Assembly (NCBI RefSeq): GCF_007828045.1
Contig: NZ_VITN01000018.1
Coordinates: forward strand, 85,282-149,281
Length of the DNA stretch: 64,000 nt
Origin: Nitrospirillum amazonense
GTDB taxonomy: Bacteria; Pseudomonadota; Alphaproteobacteria; Azospirillales; Azospirillaceae
Direction: 5' to 3'
Part shown: one piece after another, positions 10,025 to 22,334 of the stretch
Layout: the number at the start of each line of letters is the position of its first letter
Position numbering within the stretch: the first letter of the stretch is position 1
The notes under the pieces: model-generated
Database searches by the model: none
What the model was told of the DNA's origin: nothing
The model's input: the letters and a program-made list of their open reading frames with translations, nothing else
Position numbers and translations under genes: made by a program

Positions 10025-11071
10025 ATGTCCAATGACCCGATACGTTTGACCGATCTCGCCCACGGTGGGGGGTGCGGCTGCAAGCTGGCGCCGGCGGTGC
10101 TGCAGCAGTTGCTGGCGGGTCAGCCGCAGACGGCCGGCTACGCCAACCTGCTGGTGGGGACGGAAACGGGGGACGACGCCGCCGTCTGGCAGCTGGACGA
10201 CCGCCATTGCATCATCGCCACCACCGACTTCTTCATGCCGGTGGTGGACGATCCGCGCGATTTCGGCCGCATCGCCGCCACCAACGCGCTGTCCGATGTC
10301 TACGCCATGGGCGGCCGGCCCCTGTTCGCGCTAGCCATCCTGGGCATGCCCCTGGGCAAGCTGGCGCCCGAGGTGGTGCGCGAGATTCTGGCTGGCGGCG
10401 CCAGCATCTGTGCCGAGGCCGGCATCCCCGTGGCCGGCGGCCATTCCATCGATAGTGGGGAGCCCATCTACGGTCTGGCCGTCATCGGCGTGGCGCCGCC
10501 CCAGGCCATCCGCCGCAACGCCACGGCCAAGGCCGGCGACGCCCTGATCCTGACCAAGGGCCTGGGTGTGGGCGTCTATTCCGCCGCCTTCAAGAAGCAG
10601 AAGCTGGATGCCGCCGGCTATGCCGAGATGGTGGCCAGCACCACCCTGCTGAACCGTGTGGGCGCCACCTTGGCGCAGGACGCCGACGTGCACGCCATCA
10701 CCGACGTCACCGGCTTCGGCCTGCTGGGCCACGGGCTGGAGATGGCGCGGGGCGCCGGGCTGACGCTGGCGGTGGAGTGGGACCGTCTGCCCTTCCTGTC
10801 CCAGGCGGCCCCCTTGGCCCAGGCCGGTTTCATCACCGGCGCCTCCAACCGCAACTGGGCCAGCTATGGCGAGGAAACGCGCCTGCCCGCCGACCTCGCA
10901 CCCTGGCAGCGCGCCCTGCTGACCGACCCGCAAACCTCCGGCGGCCTGCTGGTGGCCGTGGCGCCGGAGCGGGCGGAGGAGATCCGCCGCCAGATTATGG
11001 ACGCGGGCTACCCGATGGCCCGCGTTGTCGGCCGCGTGACGGAGGGGGAGCCGGTGGTGCGCGTCGTCTGA
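10025..11071 (+). CDS. selD: selenide, water dikinase (selenophosphate synthetase)
   Basis: The enzyme makes selenophosphate, the selenium donor for selenocysteyl-tRNA, from selenide and ATP. The 348-residue protein carries HGGGCGCK, placing Cys17 and Lys20 at the same numbers as the catalytic residues of E. coli SelD. Cysteine, not selenocysteine, occupies the active site. The nucleotide-binding AIRS-type domains follow, with TGDDAAVW and [15 protein letters not shown] 10025 is preferred over an in-frame TTG at 10010 because GAAGG precedes it at good spacing. The gene is transcribed alone, toward the hypothetical gene at 11141. Confidence 0.96.
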   Translation: MSNDPIRLTDLAHGGGCGCKLAPAVLQQLLAGQPQTAGYANLLVGTETGDDAAVWQLDDRHCIIATTDFFMPVVDDPRDFGRIAATNALSDVYAMGGRPLFALAILGMPLGKLAPEVVREILAGGASICAEAGIPVAGGHSIDSGEPIYGLAVIGVAPPQAIRRNATAKAGDALILTKGLGVGVYSAAFKKQKLDAAGYAEMVASTTLLNRVGATLAQDADVHAITDVTGFGLLGHGLEMARGAGLTLAVEWDRLPFLSQAAPLAQAGFITGASNRNWASYGEETRLPADLAPWQRALLTDPQTSGGLLVAVAPERAEEIRRQIMDAGYPMARVVGRVTEGEPVVRVV

Positions 11072-11089
11072 CGGCACCAAGGATGGATG

Positions 11090-11111
11090 CGGAGCCCTGA
11101 ATCAGGCTCCG
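11090..11111. terminator. hairpin between convergent selD and hypothetical gene
   Basis: CGGAGCC (11090-11096) pairs with GGCTCCG (11105-11111) around an eight-base loop, 18 bases after the selD stop and 29 bases after the end of the opposing gene. It lacks a T-run, so a bidirectional terminator is only probable. Confidence 0.4.
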
Positions 11112-11140
11112 CCCCAAGTTGGCGTCACCAGGTTGGCATC

Positions 11141-11695
11141 TCAGTACACGGCGCCGCGGGAAACGCTGTCAAAGATGAATTCCCCTGACCGGTCGGGACG
11201 GGATTCGCCTTTGCGGAAGATGGCCGTTTCCCGGTAGCCGCCCTTGATGCGCATCTTCAGCCAGTCCGGCCTGCCGATGATGTCGGGGGGCATCAGCGTC
11301 ACGGCGCCGGGGCGGCTGCCGGCCTGGTATGGGAAGATGGTCAGGTGGTGTTCCCGCAGATCCGTTGGGCGGTCGGACTTGAAGACCGTGGTCACGCCCA
11401 CGTCCCCTTCCTGGGATGCGGGAACGCGGAACATGGGATTGAGCGTCAGGTCCGCCGGCGACACATAAAATTGCGTCGGGTCGTACAGAAGCTCGATGCT
11501 GCTGATCCGCGTGCCGTTCACCCAGACCAGCAGGGCGGGATCGGTATCAATGGAGATACCGAACTGCGCCGATGCGCCGCCCCCCGCCGGCCCGCTGACG
11601 CCCGGCCCGGAAATGGGCGGGCCGCTATACGGGAAGTCCGAGATGAAGCGGGCGCTGAAGCTCTTCTCGATATAGGCGTAGCCCCGGTGGTTCAT
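11141..11695 (-). CDS. hypothetical protein inside the selenium locus
   Basis: This 184-residue product is not recognised. It begins MNHRGYAYIEKSFSARF, then has a Pro/Gly-rich stretch (residues about 25-45) and a predicted beta-rich body with many aromatic and charged residues. There is no signal peptide, membrane helix or cysteine cluster. ATG 11695 is preferred (AGGGGAAG lies upstream); GTG 11701 is an alternative. It sits immediately downstream of the tRNA-Sec gene on the same strand and converges on selD. Codon texture is similar to its neighbours, though slightly lower in GC. Any selenium role would be guilt by association. Confidence 0.65.
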   Translation of the reverse strand: MNHRGYAYIEKSFSARFISDFPYSGPPISGPGVSGPAGGGASAQFGISIDTDPALLVWVNGTRISSIELLYDPTQFYVSPADLTLNPMFRVPASQEGDVGVTTVFKSDRPTDLREHHLTIFPYQAGSRPGAVTLMPPDIIGRPDWLKMRIKGGYRETAIFRKGESRPDRSGEFIFDSVSRGAVY

Positions 11696-11740
11696 CGTCA
11701 CGCTCGCTTCCCCTGCCCGTTTTAAGGTTCGGTCTGGATT

Positions 11741-11836
11741 TGGCGGAAGGGAATGGGAGTCGAACCCACCCGAGACAGTCTCGCTGCCTCACCCGGATTT
11801 GAAGTCCGGACGCCCCACCAGGGGCGATTCCCTTCC
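11741..11836 (-). tRNA. selC: tRNA-Sec, anticodon TCA
   Basis: Read on the minus strand, the 96-base gene starts GGAAGGGAATCGCC and ends GGTTCGACTCCCATTCCCTTCC plus an encoded GCCA in which CCA is 11741-11743. The long acceptor stem, the anticodon stem CCGGA/TCCGG around CTTCAAA (anticodon TCA at plus positions 11800-11802) and a long variable arm are the hallmarks of selenocysteine tRNA. Almost every diagnostic feature of E. coli selC (95 bases) can be aligned by eye. It lies 14 bases after the end of selB on the same strand. Confidence 0.97.
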
Positions 11837-11850
11837 GTCTGACCGAAAAC

Positions 11851-13799
<1,949 letters not shown>

Positions 13800-13803
<4 letters not shown>

Positions 13804-15176
13804 GGCCGGGGCAGCTCCGCCAGCGCCGCCAGGAAGGCCGGCTCATCGCGCAGGCAGCGCAGGTCCAGCACCAGGCGCCCGTCCTCGATGCGGCCGATGA
13901 TGGGACGCGACAGGGCCCGGAAGGCGGCCGCCAGCGCGTTCAGCGCGGCGCCGGCGGCGCCGATGGCCAGGCCGGCGCTGGGCAGCGTGTCCAGCGGCAG
14001 GGCGCCGGAGCCGATCTGGCTGTCGCAATCGCAGACCGCCACCGTGAAGCCGTCGCCCAGCACCTGGGCCAGTAGGGGCGCCAGGCGATGGGCTTGCTCC
14101 GCGATTTCCGCCTTTGGCCGCGACAGCAGGGCCAGGGTGGGCAGGCGCTGGGCCAGGCGGTCGGGGTCGCGGTACAGCTTCAGCGTCGCCTCGATGGCGG
14201 CCAGCCGCACCTTGTCCACCCGCAGGGCCCGCTTCATGGGGTTGCGGTTGAGGGCCTGGATCAGGTCGCGGCGGCCGACGATGAAGCCGGCCTGCGGCCC
14301 GCCCAGCAGCTTGTCGCCGGAAAAGGTGACCAGATCCGCCCCCTCGGCCACCGCCTCGCGCACCGTGGGTTCGCGCTTCAGGCCGTGGGCGGACAGGTCC
14401 ACCAAGGTGCCCGAGCCGAGGTCGTTCACCAGGGGCACCCCGGCGCCATGGGCGATGCCGGCCAGTTCGGGCGCCAGCACCTCTTTGGTGAAGCCTTGGA
14501 TGCGGTAGTTGCTGGTGTGGACCTTCAGGACCAGGCCGGTTTCGGGCGTCAGCGCGCCGGTGTAGTCCTTGGCGTGGGTGCGGTTGGTGGTGCCGACCTC
14601 CACCAGGCGGGCACCGGCCTGGGCCATGATGTCGGGCATGCGGAAGGCGCCGCCGATCTCGATCAACTCCCCGCGCGACACGATGGCGTCGCGGCCCCGG
14701 GCCAGGGTGTTCAGTACCAGCAGCACGGCGGCGGCGTTGTTGTTGACTACGGTGGCGTCCTCCGCCCCGGTGAGTTCGCACAACAGGGCGCGGACATGGT
14801 CGTCCCGCTCCCCGCGCTTGCCGTCTTCCAGGTCGAATTCCAGCGCCACGGGGTCACCCATGGCGGCCAGGGCCGCGTCCATGGCCTCCCGCGCCAGCAA
14901 CGCGCGGCCCAGGTTGGTGTGCAGCACCGTGCCCGTCAGATTGAACAACGGGCGCAGATTGGACCGGCCGGCATCCTCCAGCCGGGCCCCAGCCAGGGTG
15001 GCCACGGCGTCGGCATCCGGCACGGTGCCGCCGCTGGCCAGCAGGGCGGCGCGGGCCTCGGCCAGCACGGCACGGATGGCGTCCGTCACTGCCGTCCGGC
15101 CGTGGCGGTCCAGCAGGGGGGATGCGGCGGGGCGAGAAAGGACGGCGCTGATGGAAGGCAGATCGCGGAGGTGCAC
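13800..15176 (-). CDS. selA: L-seryl-tRNA(Sec) selenium transferase
   Basis: A PLP enzyme that converts seryl-tRNA(Sec) to selenocysteyl-tRNA(Sec) with selenophosphate. The 458-residue product begins at GTG 15176 with [12 protein letters not shown], which matches the family's conserved start (R-x-LPS). The N-terminal region contains the tRNA-contact sequence [18 protein letters not shown]. The PLP-binding lysine sits in [14 protein letters not shown]. It is the first gene of the selA-selB-selC run on the minus strand. Confidence 0.96.
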
Positions 15177-15265
15177 GGGGACAGGGCACTTTCGTTGGGG
15201 TGTTCTCCCCTTGTGGCAGATTTAAATATTTGGTCAATCCCGCCGAAAACCAAAGCCTGGACCAC

Positions 15266-15281
15266 CCATACCTAGGTATGG
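15266..15281. promoter_or_regulatory. 16-bp perfect palindrome upstream of selA
   Basis: CCATACCTAGGTATGG is a perfect palindrome 90 bases upstream of the selA start, in the spacer between selA and the end of the outer-membrane barrel gene at 15318. The same half-site core GGTATG recurs at about 15291. A protein-binding operator for the selAB operon is plausible; no regulator is identifiable. Confidence 0.4.
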
Positions 15282-15317
15282 CGTCACAGCGGTATGACGT
15301 TCCAGGACGCCAGGCCG

Positions 15318-16367
15318 TCAGAACGCCAGGCCCAGGCCGATGGTCCAGCCGCGCACGCCGTTGCCGATGATGGCCGACCCGCGCAGCGTCACGCCCTCCA
15401 CCCCATAGCCGACGTGGGGCGTCATCACCTCCAGGCCGCCGCCCACCTCCAGGAACTTGTCGAAGCCCAGGAAATCCTGCTGCGACCCGATCAGGATGTT
15501 GCCCCGGCTGAAGGCGATCCAGCGCAGGTCGTTGGTGAAGAAGTGGCCCAGGGGGCCGTCCAGCTGGGCGTTGACGGTGGCGAAGCCGAAGCTGCCGGTG
15601 GACTTCAACGACGGGTCGCTGGTGCGGCTGGGGATGTCGGCGAATTCGCTGAAGCGGCCCATGAGGTGCAGGCGCAGATCGTCGGTCAGGGTGCGCTCGT
15701 GCAGCACCTCCACCCCGCCGCCGGCCAGGAAGCTGTCGATGCGCATGCTGGTCAGGATGCCGCCCGTGCTCTCCCGCAGCAGGTCGGCGTTGGGGCCGGC
15801 GAATTCGCCGCTGCCGCGAATGCGGGTGTAGCCGCCCAGGGCGACCGGCCGGACGGAGGTGGACTCGCCGATCGGGATATCCAGGCCGAAGCCGCCCAGC
15901 GCGGAATAGGATTTGTAATTCTCCTTCACGGCGTCGGGCGCGCCGGTATCGGCGCCCAGGGCCGTCTGCTGCCAAGCCGTCTCATAGCCCAGGGTGACTT
16001 CCAGATAGGGGGCGACGCTGTCGGTGTCGTCCTTGTCGCGGAAGCTATGGGTGATGGGCAGCTTGTAGCCGTGCAGCGTGATCTCATTGCTGCTGTAGCG
16101 GGCGGCGCTGGCGTCGGGCGTTCCGCCGAAGACGCCCAGGGTCTCGAAGCCGTGGCCGATGTCCTCCGTCCTCAACTGGTCGCGCACCGCGTCGCGTATG
16201 GCCTCAGCGCTCACGCCCGAGGTCGTGGCCTGCGCCTTCGCCCCTGCGGACAGCAGGACGGCGGCCATGCCGGTCATAATGGCGGCTGTGCGCCAGAAGG
16301 GGTGGCAGAGTGGGGTGAGTATCGCCAACCGATGTCCCATGCGCGCCTGTCCGATCGCTGCAGCCAT
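15318..16367 (-). CDS. outer-membrane beta-barrel protein (autotransporter-barrel-like), function unknown
   Basis: The 349-residue product has a hydrophobic export signal (core LLSAGAKAQA near residue 45). The remaining 300 residues are of alternating amphipathic pattern with many Gly and aromatic residues and end in GLGLAF, the C-terminal phenylalanine typical of outer-membrane barrels. Segments such as YLEVTLGYETAWQQ and LGGYTRIRGSGEF read as beta strands. Starts at 16367, 16340 or 16274 are all possible; the signal peptide would be most compact from the later ones. It has no clear operon partner, since selA lies downstream on the same strand after 141 bases. Confidence 0.65.
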   Translation of the reverse strand: MAAAIGQARMGHRLAILTPLCHPFWRTAAIMTGMAAVLLSAGAKAQATTSGVSAEAIRDAVRDQLRTEDIGHGFETLGVFGGTPDASAARYSSNEITLHGYKLPITHSFRDKDDTDSVAPYLEVTLGYETAWQQTALGADTGAPDAVKENYKSYSALGGFGLDIPIGESTSVRPVALGGYTRIRGSGEFAGPNADLLRESTGGILTSMRIDSFLAGGGVEVLHERTLTDDLRLHLMGRFSEFADIPSRTSDPSLKSTGSFGFATVNAQLDGPLGHFFTNDLRWIAFSRGNILIGSQQDFLGFDKFLEVGGGLEVMTPHVGYGVEGVTLRGSAIIGNGVRGWTIGLGLAF

Positions 16368-16512
16368 TCCCAGGGAAATGTCCCTCGGCGTTGCGCCGGC
16401 AATGCGCCAAGAGTAATAACTAAAAATAAATGTAAATTACGAACGGTTGACCTTAGTCGTTTATGGTGTTTGAAATTATCCCACGGTGATGAAGCGCGAA
16501 TGAGGGATGCGG

Positions 16513-16632
16513 ATGATGGCGATCGCGAAGGCTCGGGTGCGGGCCGAAACCTGGGCGGAAGCGTGCTTGCCCTTGGCGGCGCTGCTGTATCTCATGCTGC
16601 TTGGCATGCTGTTCCCTGGCGTGCCGGCCTGA
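16513..16632 (+). CDS. possible 39-residue small membrane protein
   Basis: From ATG 16513 (or 16516) to TGA 16630-16632 the frame encodes a short basic N-terminus (MMAIAKARVRAETWAEA) followed by one hydrophobic segment, CLPLAALLYLMLLGMLF, and ends GVPA. The layout, a positive N-terminus then a single helix, is that of a small inner-membrane protein. GAGGGATGCGG precedes the start. No homologue is recognised, and chance cannot be excluded in so short a frame. Confidence 0.35.
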   Translation: MMAIAKARVRAETWAEACLPLAALLYLMLLGMLFPGVPA

Positions 16633-16700
16633 GGGTTAATTCCATAATAAATTTGTGGAATAGTGCTTCCTCTCCGGGCATGAAAACGGTCCGGACATGA

Positions 16701-16735
16701 AAACGGCGGCCACGGGATAACCCGGGCCGCCGTTT
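16701..16735 (-). terminator. terminator downstream of sapC-like gene
   Basis: An 11-bp perfect stem (AAACGGCGGCC 16701-16711 with GGCCGCCGTTT 16725-16735) encloses a loop whose own CGGG/CCCG ends can extend the pairing. Read leftward, as from the SapC gene that stops 24 bases away, the hairpin is followed by TTTT. It is a good intrinsic terminator. Confidence 0.75.
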
Positions 16736-16758
16736 CATTTAGGGCTTAAGCCGCTGCG

Positions 16759-17493
16759 TCAGTTGGTCGCCGGGCGCTGCGAGGTGCGGTCCACCAGGCC
16801 GGCCCAGTTGCTGACCGAGACGAAATGGGCATAGACCAGGGCCAGCCAGCCGCGCTCGCGCCAGCGCTGGAAGTCCTCGGCCGGCAGCTGGTTGAACCGG
16901 GATTCGTCGATGACCTTGAAGCCGGCGAGGCTCAGCTTCTGGCCGTCCTTCAGGGTGACGTCGGCGCGGTTCTCCACCAGCAGGTCGGCCTTGATCAGGG
17001 CCTCCACGAACTCGGTGGTGGCATTGTAGTGGCCCTGGTAGTCGCTGCAGAAGGCCAGGGCGTTGCGGGTCACCTCGGTGGGCTGGCCGCTCTCGAACAG
17101 CTTGTTGGGGCCGCCGTGGCTGAGGCTGGAGGCCGCCTCGTCGATGCAGAGGGTGAACTCCGCCTTCTCCCGGTTCTCCAGGAAGATGAAGGGGTAGCGG
17201 CGGACGTAGGCCGGGATGTAGGCGCCGGCTTCCCAGGCGCCGTCGGTGTCCACGAACAGGTTTTCGCCGTTGCGCATGCCCAGCAGGGCCACTGCCTGGG
17301 GCGGGGCGCCGTCCAGGAACAGGATGGGGTAGTGCTTGCAGGCCAGCGTGAATTCCGCGGCGATCACCGGCACGGAGTTGGAACCGGCGGCGAACTGGTA
17401 GCCGGTGGCGGGGGCCAGCGACAGGTCGCCGTCACGCTCCGCGGCCAAGGGGCGGGGGCGCTGGTAGAAGGCAGGAAGGGTCTGCGTGCTCAT
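16759..17493 (-). CDS. SapC family protein
   Basis: The 244-residue product matches the SapC family, named after an S-layer-associated gene of Campylobacter and common in Caulobacter-like and Rhodospirillales genomes. Recognisable blocks are FAAGSNSVPVIAAEF near residue 33, HYPILFLDG, GMRNGENLFVD, YIPAYVRRYPFIFLE and DLLVENRADVTLKDGQ. There is no signal peptide. Its biochemical role is unknown. In many genomes SapC genes lie beside TonB-dependent receptors, as here: the receptor at 17797-20310 is immediately upstream on the same strand, 303 bases away. Confidence 0.85.
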   Translation of the reverse strand: MSTQTLPAFYQRPRPLAAERDGDLSLAPATGYQFAAGSNSVPVIAAEFTLACKHYPILFLDGAPPQAVALLGMRNGENLFVDTDGAWEAGAYIPAYVRRYPFIFLENREKAEFTLCIDEAASSLSHGGPNKLFESGQPTEVTRNALAFCSDYQGHYNATTEFVEALIKADLLVENRADVTLKDGQKLSLAGFKVIDESRFNQLPAEDFQRWRERGWLALVYAHFVSVSNWAGLVDRTSQRPATN

Positions 17494-17796
17494 CTCTGTT
17501 CCAAGTCCCGGATCAATTGGGGTTATGAGTTATGCGCCGTTCCCCGCGCCGCTGGCGGCCAGGGCCTGGCAATCTCGAAGTTAGTGGTACCGCACCCGCC
17601 CGTGGTCAACGTCGGGGATGGGGTAATGCCCATCGCCGCACGCTACCACCGATGGCGGGGGGAAGGGCACCGCTATTCATTCCCCGATTGGACAGGTCCC
17701 CAAATGGGACAGGGGCCTGCCGGGCTTTTTGGGGAGAACCCGGCGTTGGAACCCCTCCTGGAAATTGGGGGTGCCGGCTGACGGTATCGCGAGGTC
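17494..17796. other. spacer between TonB receptor and sapC-like gene
   Basis: 303 bases with no credible gene. A 6-bp hairpin GCCGGG/CCCGGC (17719-17724 with 17739-17744) lies after the receptor stop but has no T-run. The region probably holds the SapC promoter; nothing decisive is seen. Confidence 0.4.
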
Positions 17797-20310
<2,514 letters not shown>

Positions 20311-20654
20311 GTAAAACCCCCTCGGACCCGACTTGGCACGCCTGCCGGGCTTCCCCGATGTTGAATAAAGCGTCGGGTTTTTAGACAGGCCGCCGCCCTG
20401 GCCCGTAAATCGACTTATCCTTGAGAATTTGATGAGGACACTAAATTGGTAGTCAGGCTGTGCATCATTGGGATCAGCCGCCCGGAATGAAGCCCTGGAA
20501 AGGCCGGATTCCTATAATGCGATAAATAAGTGTGAAATATTGAGCTATGCGATATATTGTACATCGCTATGCTGCGGACTTGGGTTGCTGGGGTGTGTCT
20601 CGCCGTGTGTAATTGGGGTCAATGAGAACCCATGGACAGTGAGGACCGTGCCCC
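20311..20654. promoter_or_regulatory. divergent TonB receptor / LysR promoter region
   Basis: A 344-base AT-rich spacer with promoters in both directions. Around 20543-20573 an imperfect dyad of 11-base half-sites is visible, AGCTATGCGAT facing ATCGCTATGCT, with a perfect inner core GCGAT-N9-ATCGC (20549-20567). The shape fits a LysR-type binding site placed about 80 bases before the regulator gene. Confidence 0.4.
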
Positions 20655-21539
20655 ATGCCCCCCAATCTGCCCACCGAGTTGCTGCGCACCTTTGTCGCCA
20701 TCGTTGACGCCGGCACCCTGCAGAAGGCGACGGAGCGCATCTTCCTGACCCAGTCTGCCCTCAGCCTGCAGATCAAGCGGCTGGAGGACCTGTTGCAGAC
20801 GCAGCTGTTCCTGCGCGAGGGGCGGCGCCTGACCCTGGCGCCGGCGGGGGTGACCTTGCTGGGCTTCGCCCGCAAGATCCTGGAAATGAATGAGCAGGCG
20901 GTCAGCGCCGTCACCGCCGGGGCCTTCGCCGGCCCGGTGCGGGTGGGCATGGTACAGGACATGACCGACACGCTGCTGACCGGCGTGCTGGCCAGCTACG
21001 CCCAGATCCATCCCCAGGCGCAGTTGCACGCCCGCATCGCCGGCACCGCCGAACTGTTGGAACAGATGACGGCGGACCGGCTGGACGTGGTGGCGGGCTT
21101 CGGCCCGGCGGGCGACCCCAACGGGGTGCTGACCGTGCCGGTACGCTGGATGGGTAATCCGGAGCTGCTGAGTGCCGACGTGCTGCCCCTGGTGGTTCTG
21201 GAAACGCCCTGCCGCTTCCGCGAGGCGGCGCTGTCGGCCCTGGACCGCATCGGCCGGCCCCACCGCATCGTGGTGGAAACCCCCAACCTGTCCAGCCTGC
21301 GCGCCGCCGTGCGCGCCGGCTTGGGCCTGACCTGCCGTGCCATGGCCTTCGACCCGCTGCCGCCCCTGCCGCTGGGCGTGCTGCCGCCCCTGGCCCCCGT
21401 CAGCGTCATCCTGGCCCACCGGCCCAATCCATCGGACTCCATCACCAGCCTGATCGGCCTGGTGCGCCAGGCGATCGCGGCCCAGGGCGTCGGGGATGGG
21501 GACGGTGAGGAGGATGAGCCGCGGGCCAACGCGGCGTAA
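20655..21539 (+). CDS. LysR-family transcriptional regulator
   Basis: The 294-residue protein has the typical N-terminal winged helix-turn-helix: LLRTFVAIVDAGTLQKATE, then LTQSALSLQIKRLEDLL, then LFLREGRRLTLAPAG, in residues 9-66. A periplasmic-binding-fold effector domain follows (GPVRVGMVQD onward). The acidic C-terminus GDGDGEEDE is unusual. It is transcribed away from the TonB receptor gene and probably controls it and itself in response to an unknown ligand. Confidence 0.92.
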   Translation: MPPNLPTELLRTFVAIVDAGTLQKATERIFLTQSALSLQIKRLEDLLQTQLFLREGRRLTLAPAGVTLLGFARKILEMNEQAVSAVTAGAFAGPVRVGMVQDMTDTLLTGVLASYAQIHPQAQLHARIAGTAELLEQMTADRLDVVAGFGPAGDPNGVLTVPVRWMGNPELLSADVLPLVVLETPCRFREAALSALDRIGRPHRIVVETPNLSSLRAAVRAGLGLTCRAMAFDPLPPLPLGVLPPLAPVSVILAHRPNPSDSITSLIGLVRQAIAAQGVGDGDGEEDEPRANAA

Positions 21540-21567
21540 ACTGGCGCGGGAGTTGTTTGGTGCTGCG

Positions 21568-21819
21568 CTATTCCGGCAATTCGTCGCCGGACTGTGGCGG
21601 GGTGTCGGGCACACGGGCCAGGAAGGCGGCAAAACCCTGGCCTGAAGCGCCCCCAGCCCGCGCATGTAAGAAGGCGGCGGCGGTTTCGACCGAGCCAATT
21701 TTCTCGGCCACCGCCGCAGCGATCCACTGATTGAGTGATACACCGTCCTCACGAGCGAGCCGAGCGGCGGCTTCCTTTACTGATGCTGGCAGCTTCAGTG
21801 GATAGGTCGCTTTGCTCAT
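21568..21819 (-). CDS. ribbon-helix-helix antitoxin-type protein
   Basis: This 83-residue product starts MSKATYPLKLPASVKEAAAR, with the short beta strand and two helices of an Arc/HicB-like ribbon-helix-helix DNA-binding domain (LNQWIAAAVAEKIGSV). A flexible C-terminal part would contact the toxin. It overlaps the end of the PIN-domain gene by four bases, so the two form a toxin-antitoxin pair with the toxin gene first. It probably represses its own operon. Confidence 0.8.
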   Translation of the reverse strand: MSKATYPLKLPASVKEAAARLAREDGVSLNQWIAAAVAEKIGSVETAAAFLHARAGGASGQGFAAFLARVPDTPPQSGDELPE

Positions 21820-22238
21820 TTGATAGCTCCTTGAAGAAACTCAGCCGGCCGTAGCACTGGAACGCCAAACCGCGCGGCCGGCCCGAAATCCCGAATGTTA
21901 TGCGTCACCAGGGCATCCGCCTGCCCGTTGACCGCCGCTTCCAAAACCAGTTCGTCTGCCGGGTCTGCCAACTGCGGCCGCCATGTGAAATGCACGTCCA
22001 CGGGTTCCAGCAAGGCGGCCAACTCCTGGAGTAACCCATCAATCTCGTCGATGTTCAGCCCATGGGCCTCTCGTTGTTCAGGGCGTTTCAAGACGGCTTC
22101 ATATTCCAGGAACAAGGCGGTGGTGACCAACGCGCGGAACCGGCCTTGGGCGAGGAGCGTCAGGATTACGAATGAGGCGCCTCGCCGGCTGCGCAAGCCG
22201 GCGGTAAGGATATTCGTATCGAGAGCGGCGCGTTTCAT
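21816..22238 (-). CDS. PIN-domain toxin (putative ribonuclease, COG1569 type)
   Basis: The 140-residue product starts MKRAALDTNILTAGLRS, with the first acidic metal ligand Asp7 in the DTNIL motif. It then has FLEYEAVLKRPE, DPADELVLEAA and ADALVTHNIRDF, which supply the other acidic residues of the PIN nuclease site. PIN toxins cleave RNA and are neutralised by the partner, here the ribbon-helix-helix protein encoded downstream with a four-base overlap. The 32-bp palindrome 37 bases before its start is the likely operator or a terminator. Confidence 0.85.
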   Translation of the reverse strand: MKRAALDTNILTAGLRSRRGASFVILTLLAQGRFRALVTTALFLEYEAVLKRPEQREAHGLNIDEIDGLLQELAALLEPVDVHFTWRPQLADPADELVLEAAVNGQADALVTHNIRDFGPAARFGVPVLRPAEFLQGAIK

Positions 22239-22274
22239 ACCATGGAAGGCTATCAGCTATTTTCCCCCAACGCA

Positions 22275-22306
22275 ACGCAGTGACATCCCATGGGATGTCA
22301 CTGCGT
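22275..22306. promoter_or_regulatory. 32-bp perfect palindrome upstream of the PIN/RHH operon
   Basis: Both arms are 16 bases with no spacer: from the centre at 22290/22291 the right arm reads TGGGATGTCACTGCGT and the left arm is its exact complement. It lies 37 bases before the PIN toxin start and 29 bases after the end of the leftward aldolase gene. No T-run follows in either direction, which favours a protein-binding operator over an intrinsic terminator. Confidence 0.6.
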
Positions 22307-22334
22307 GCAATCTTGGCTGCTGGGGTTTTGTGGT

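Larger units (their letters stand above)
16368..16758. other. intergenic region upstream of the barrel gene
   Basis: This spacer of 391 bases is AT-rich from 16410 to 16490, consistent with the promoter of the leftward barrel gene. It also holds a possible tiny membrane ORF (16513-16632) and a strong hairpin (16701-16735), listed separately. The 11-mer CATGAAAACGG occurs twice (from 16679 and 16696), the second copy running into the hairpin. Confidence 0.6.
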
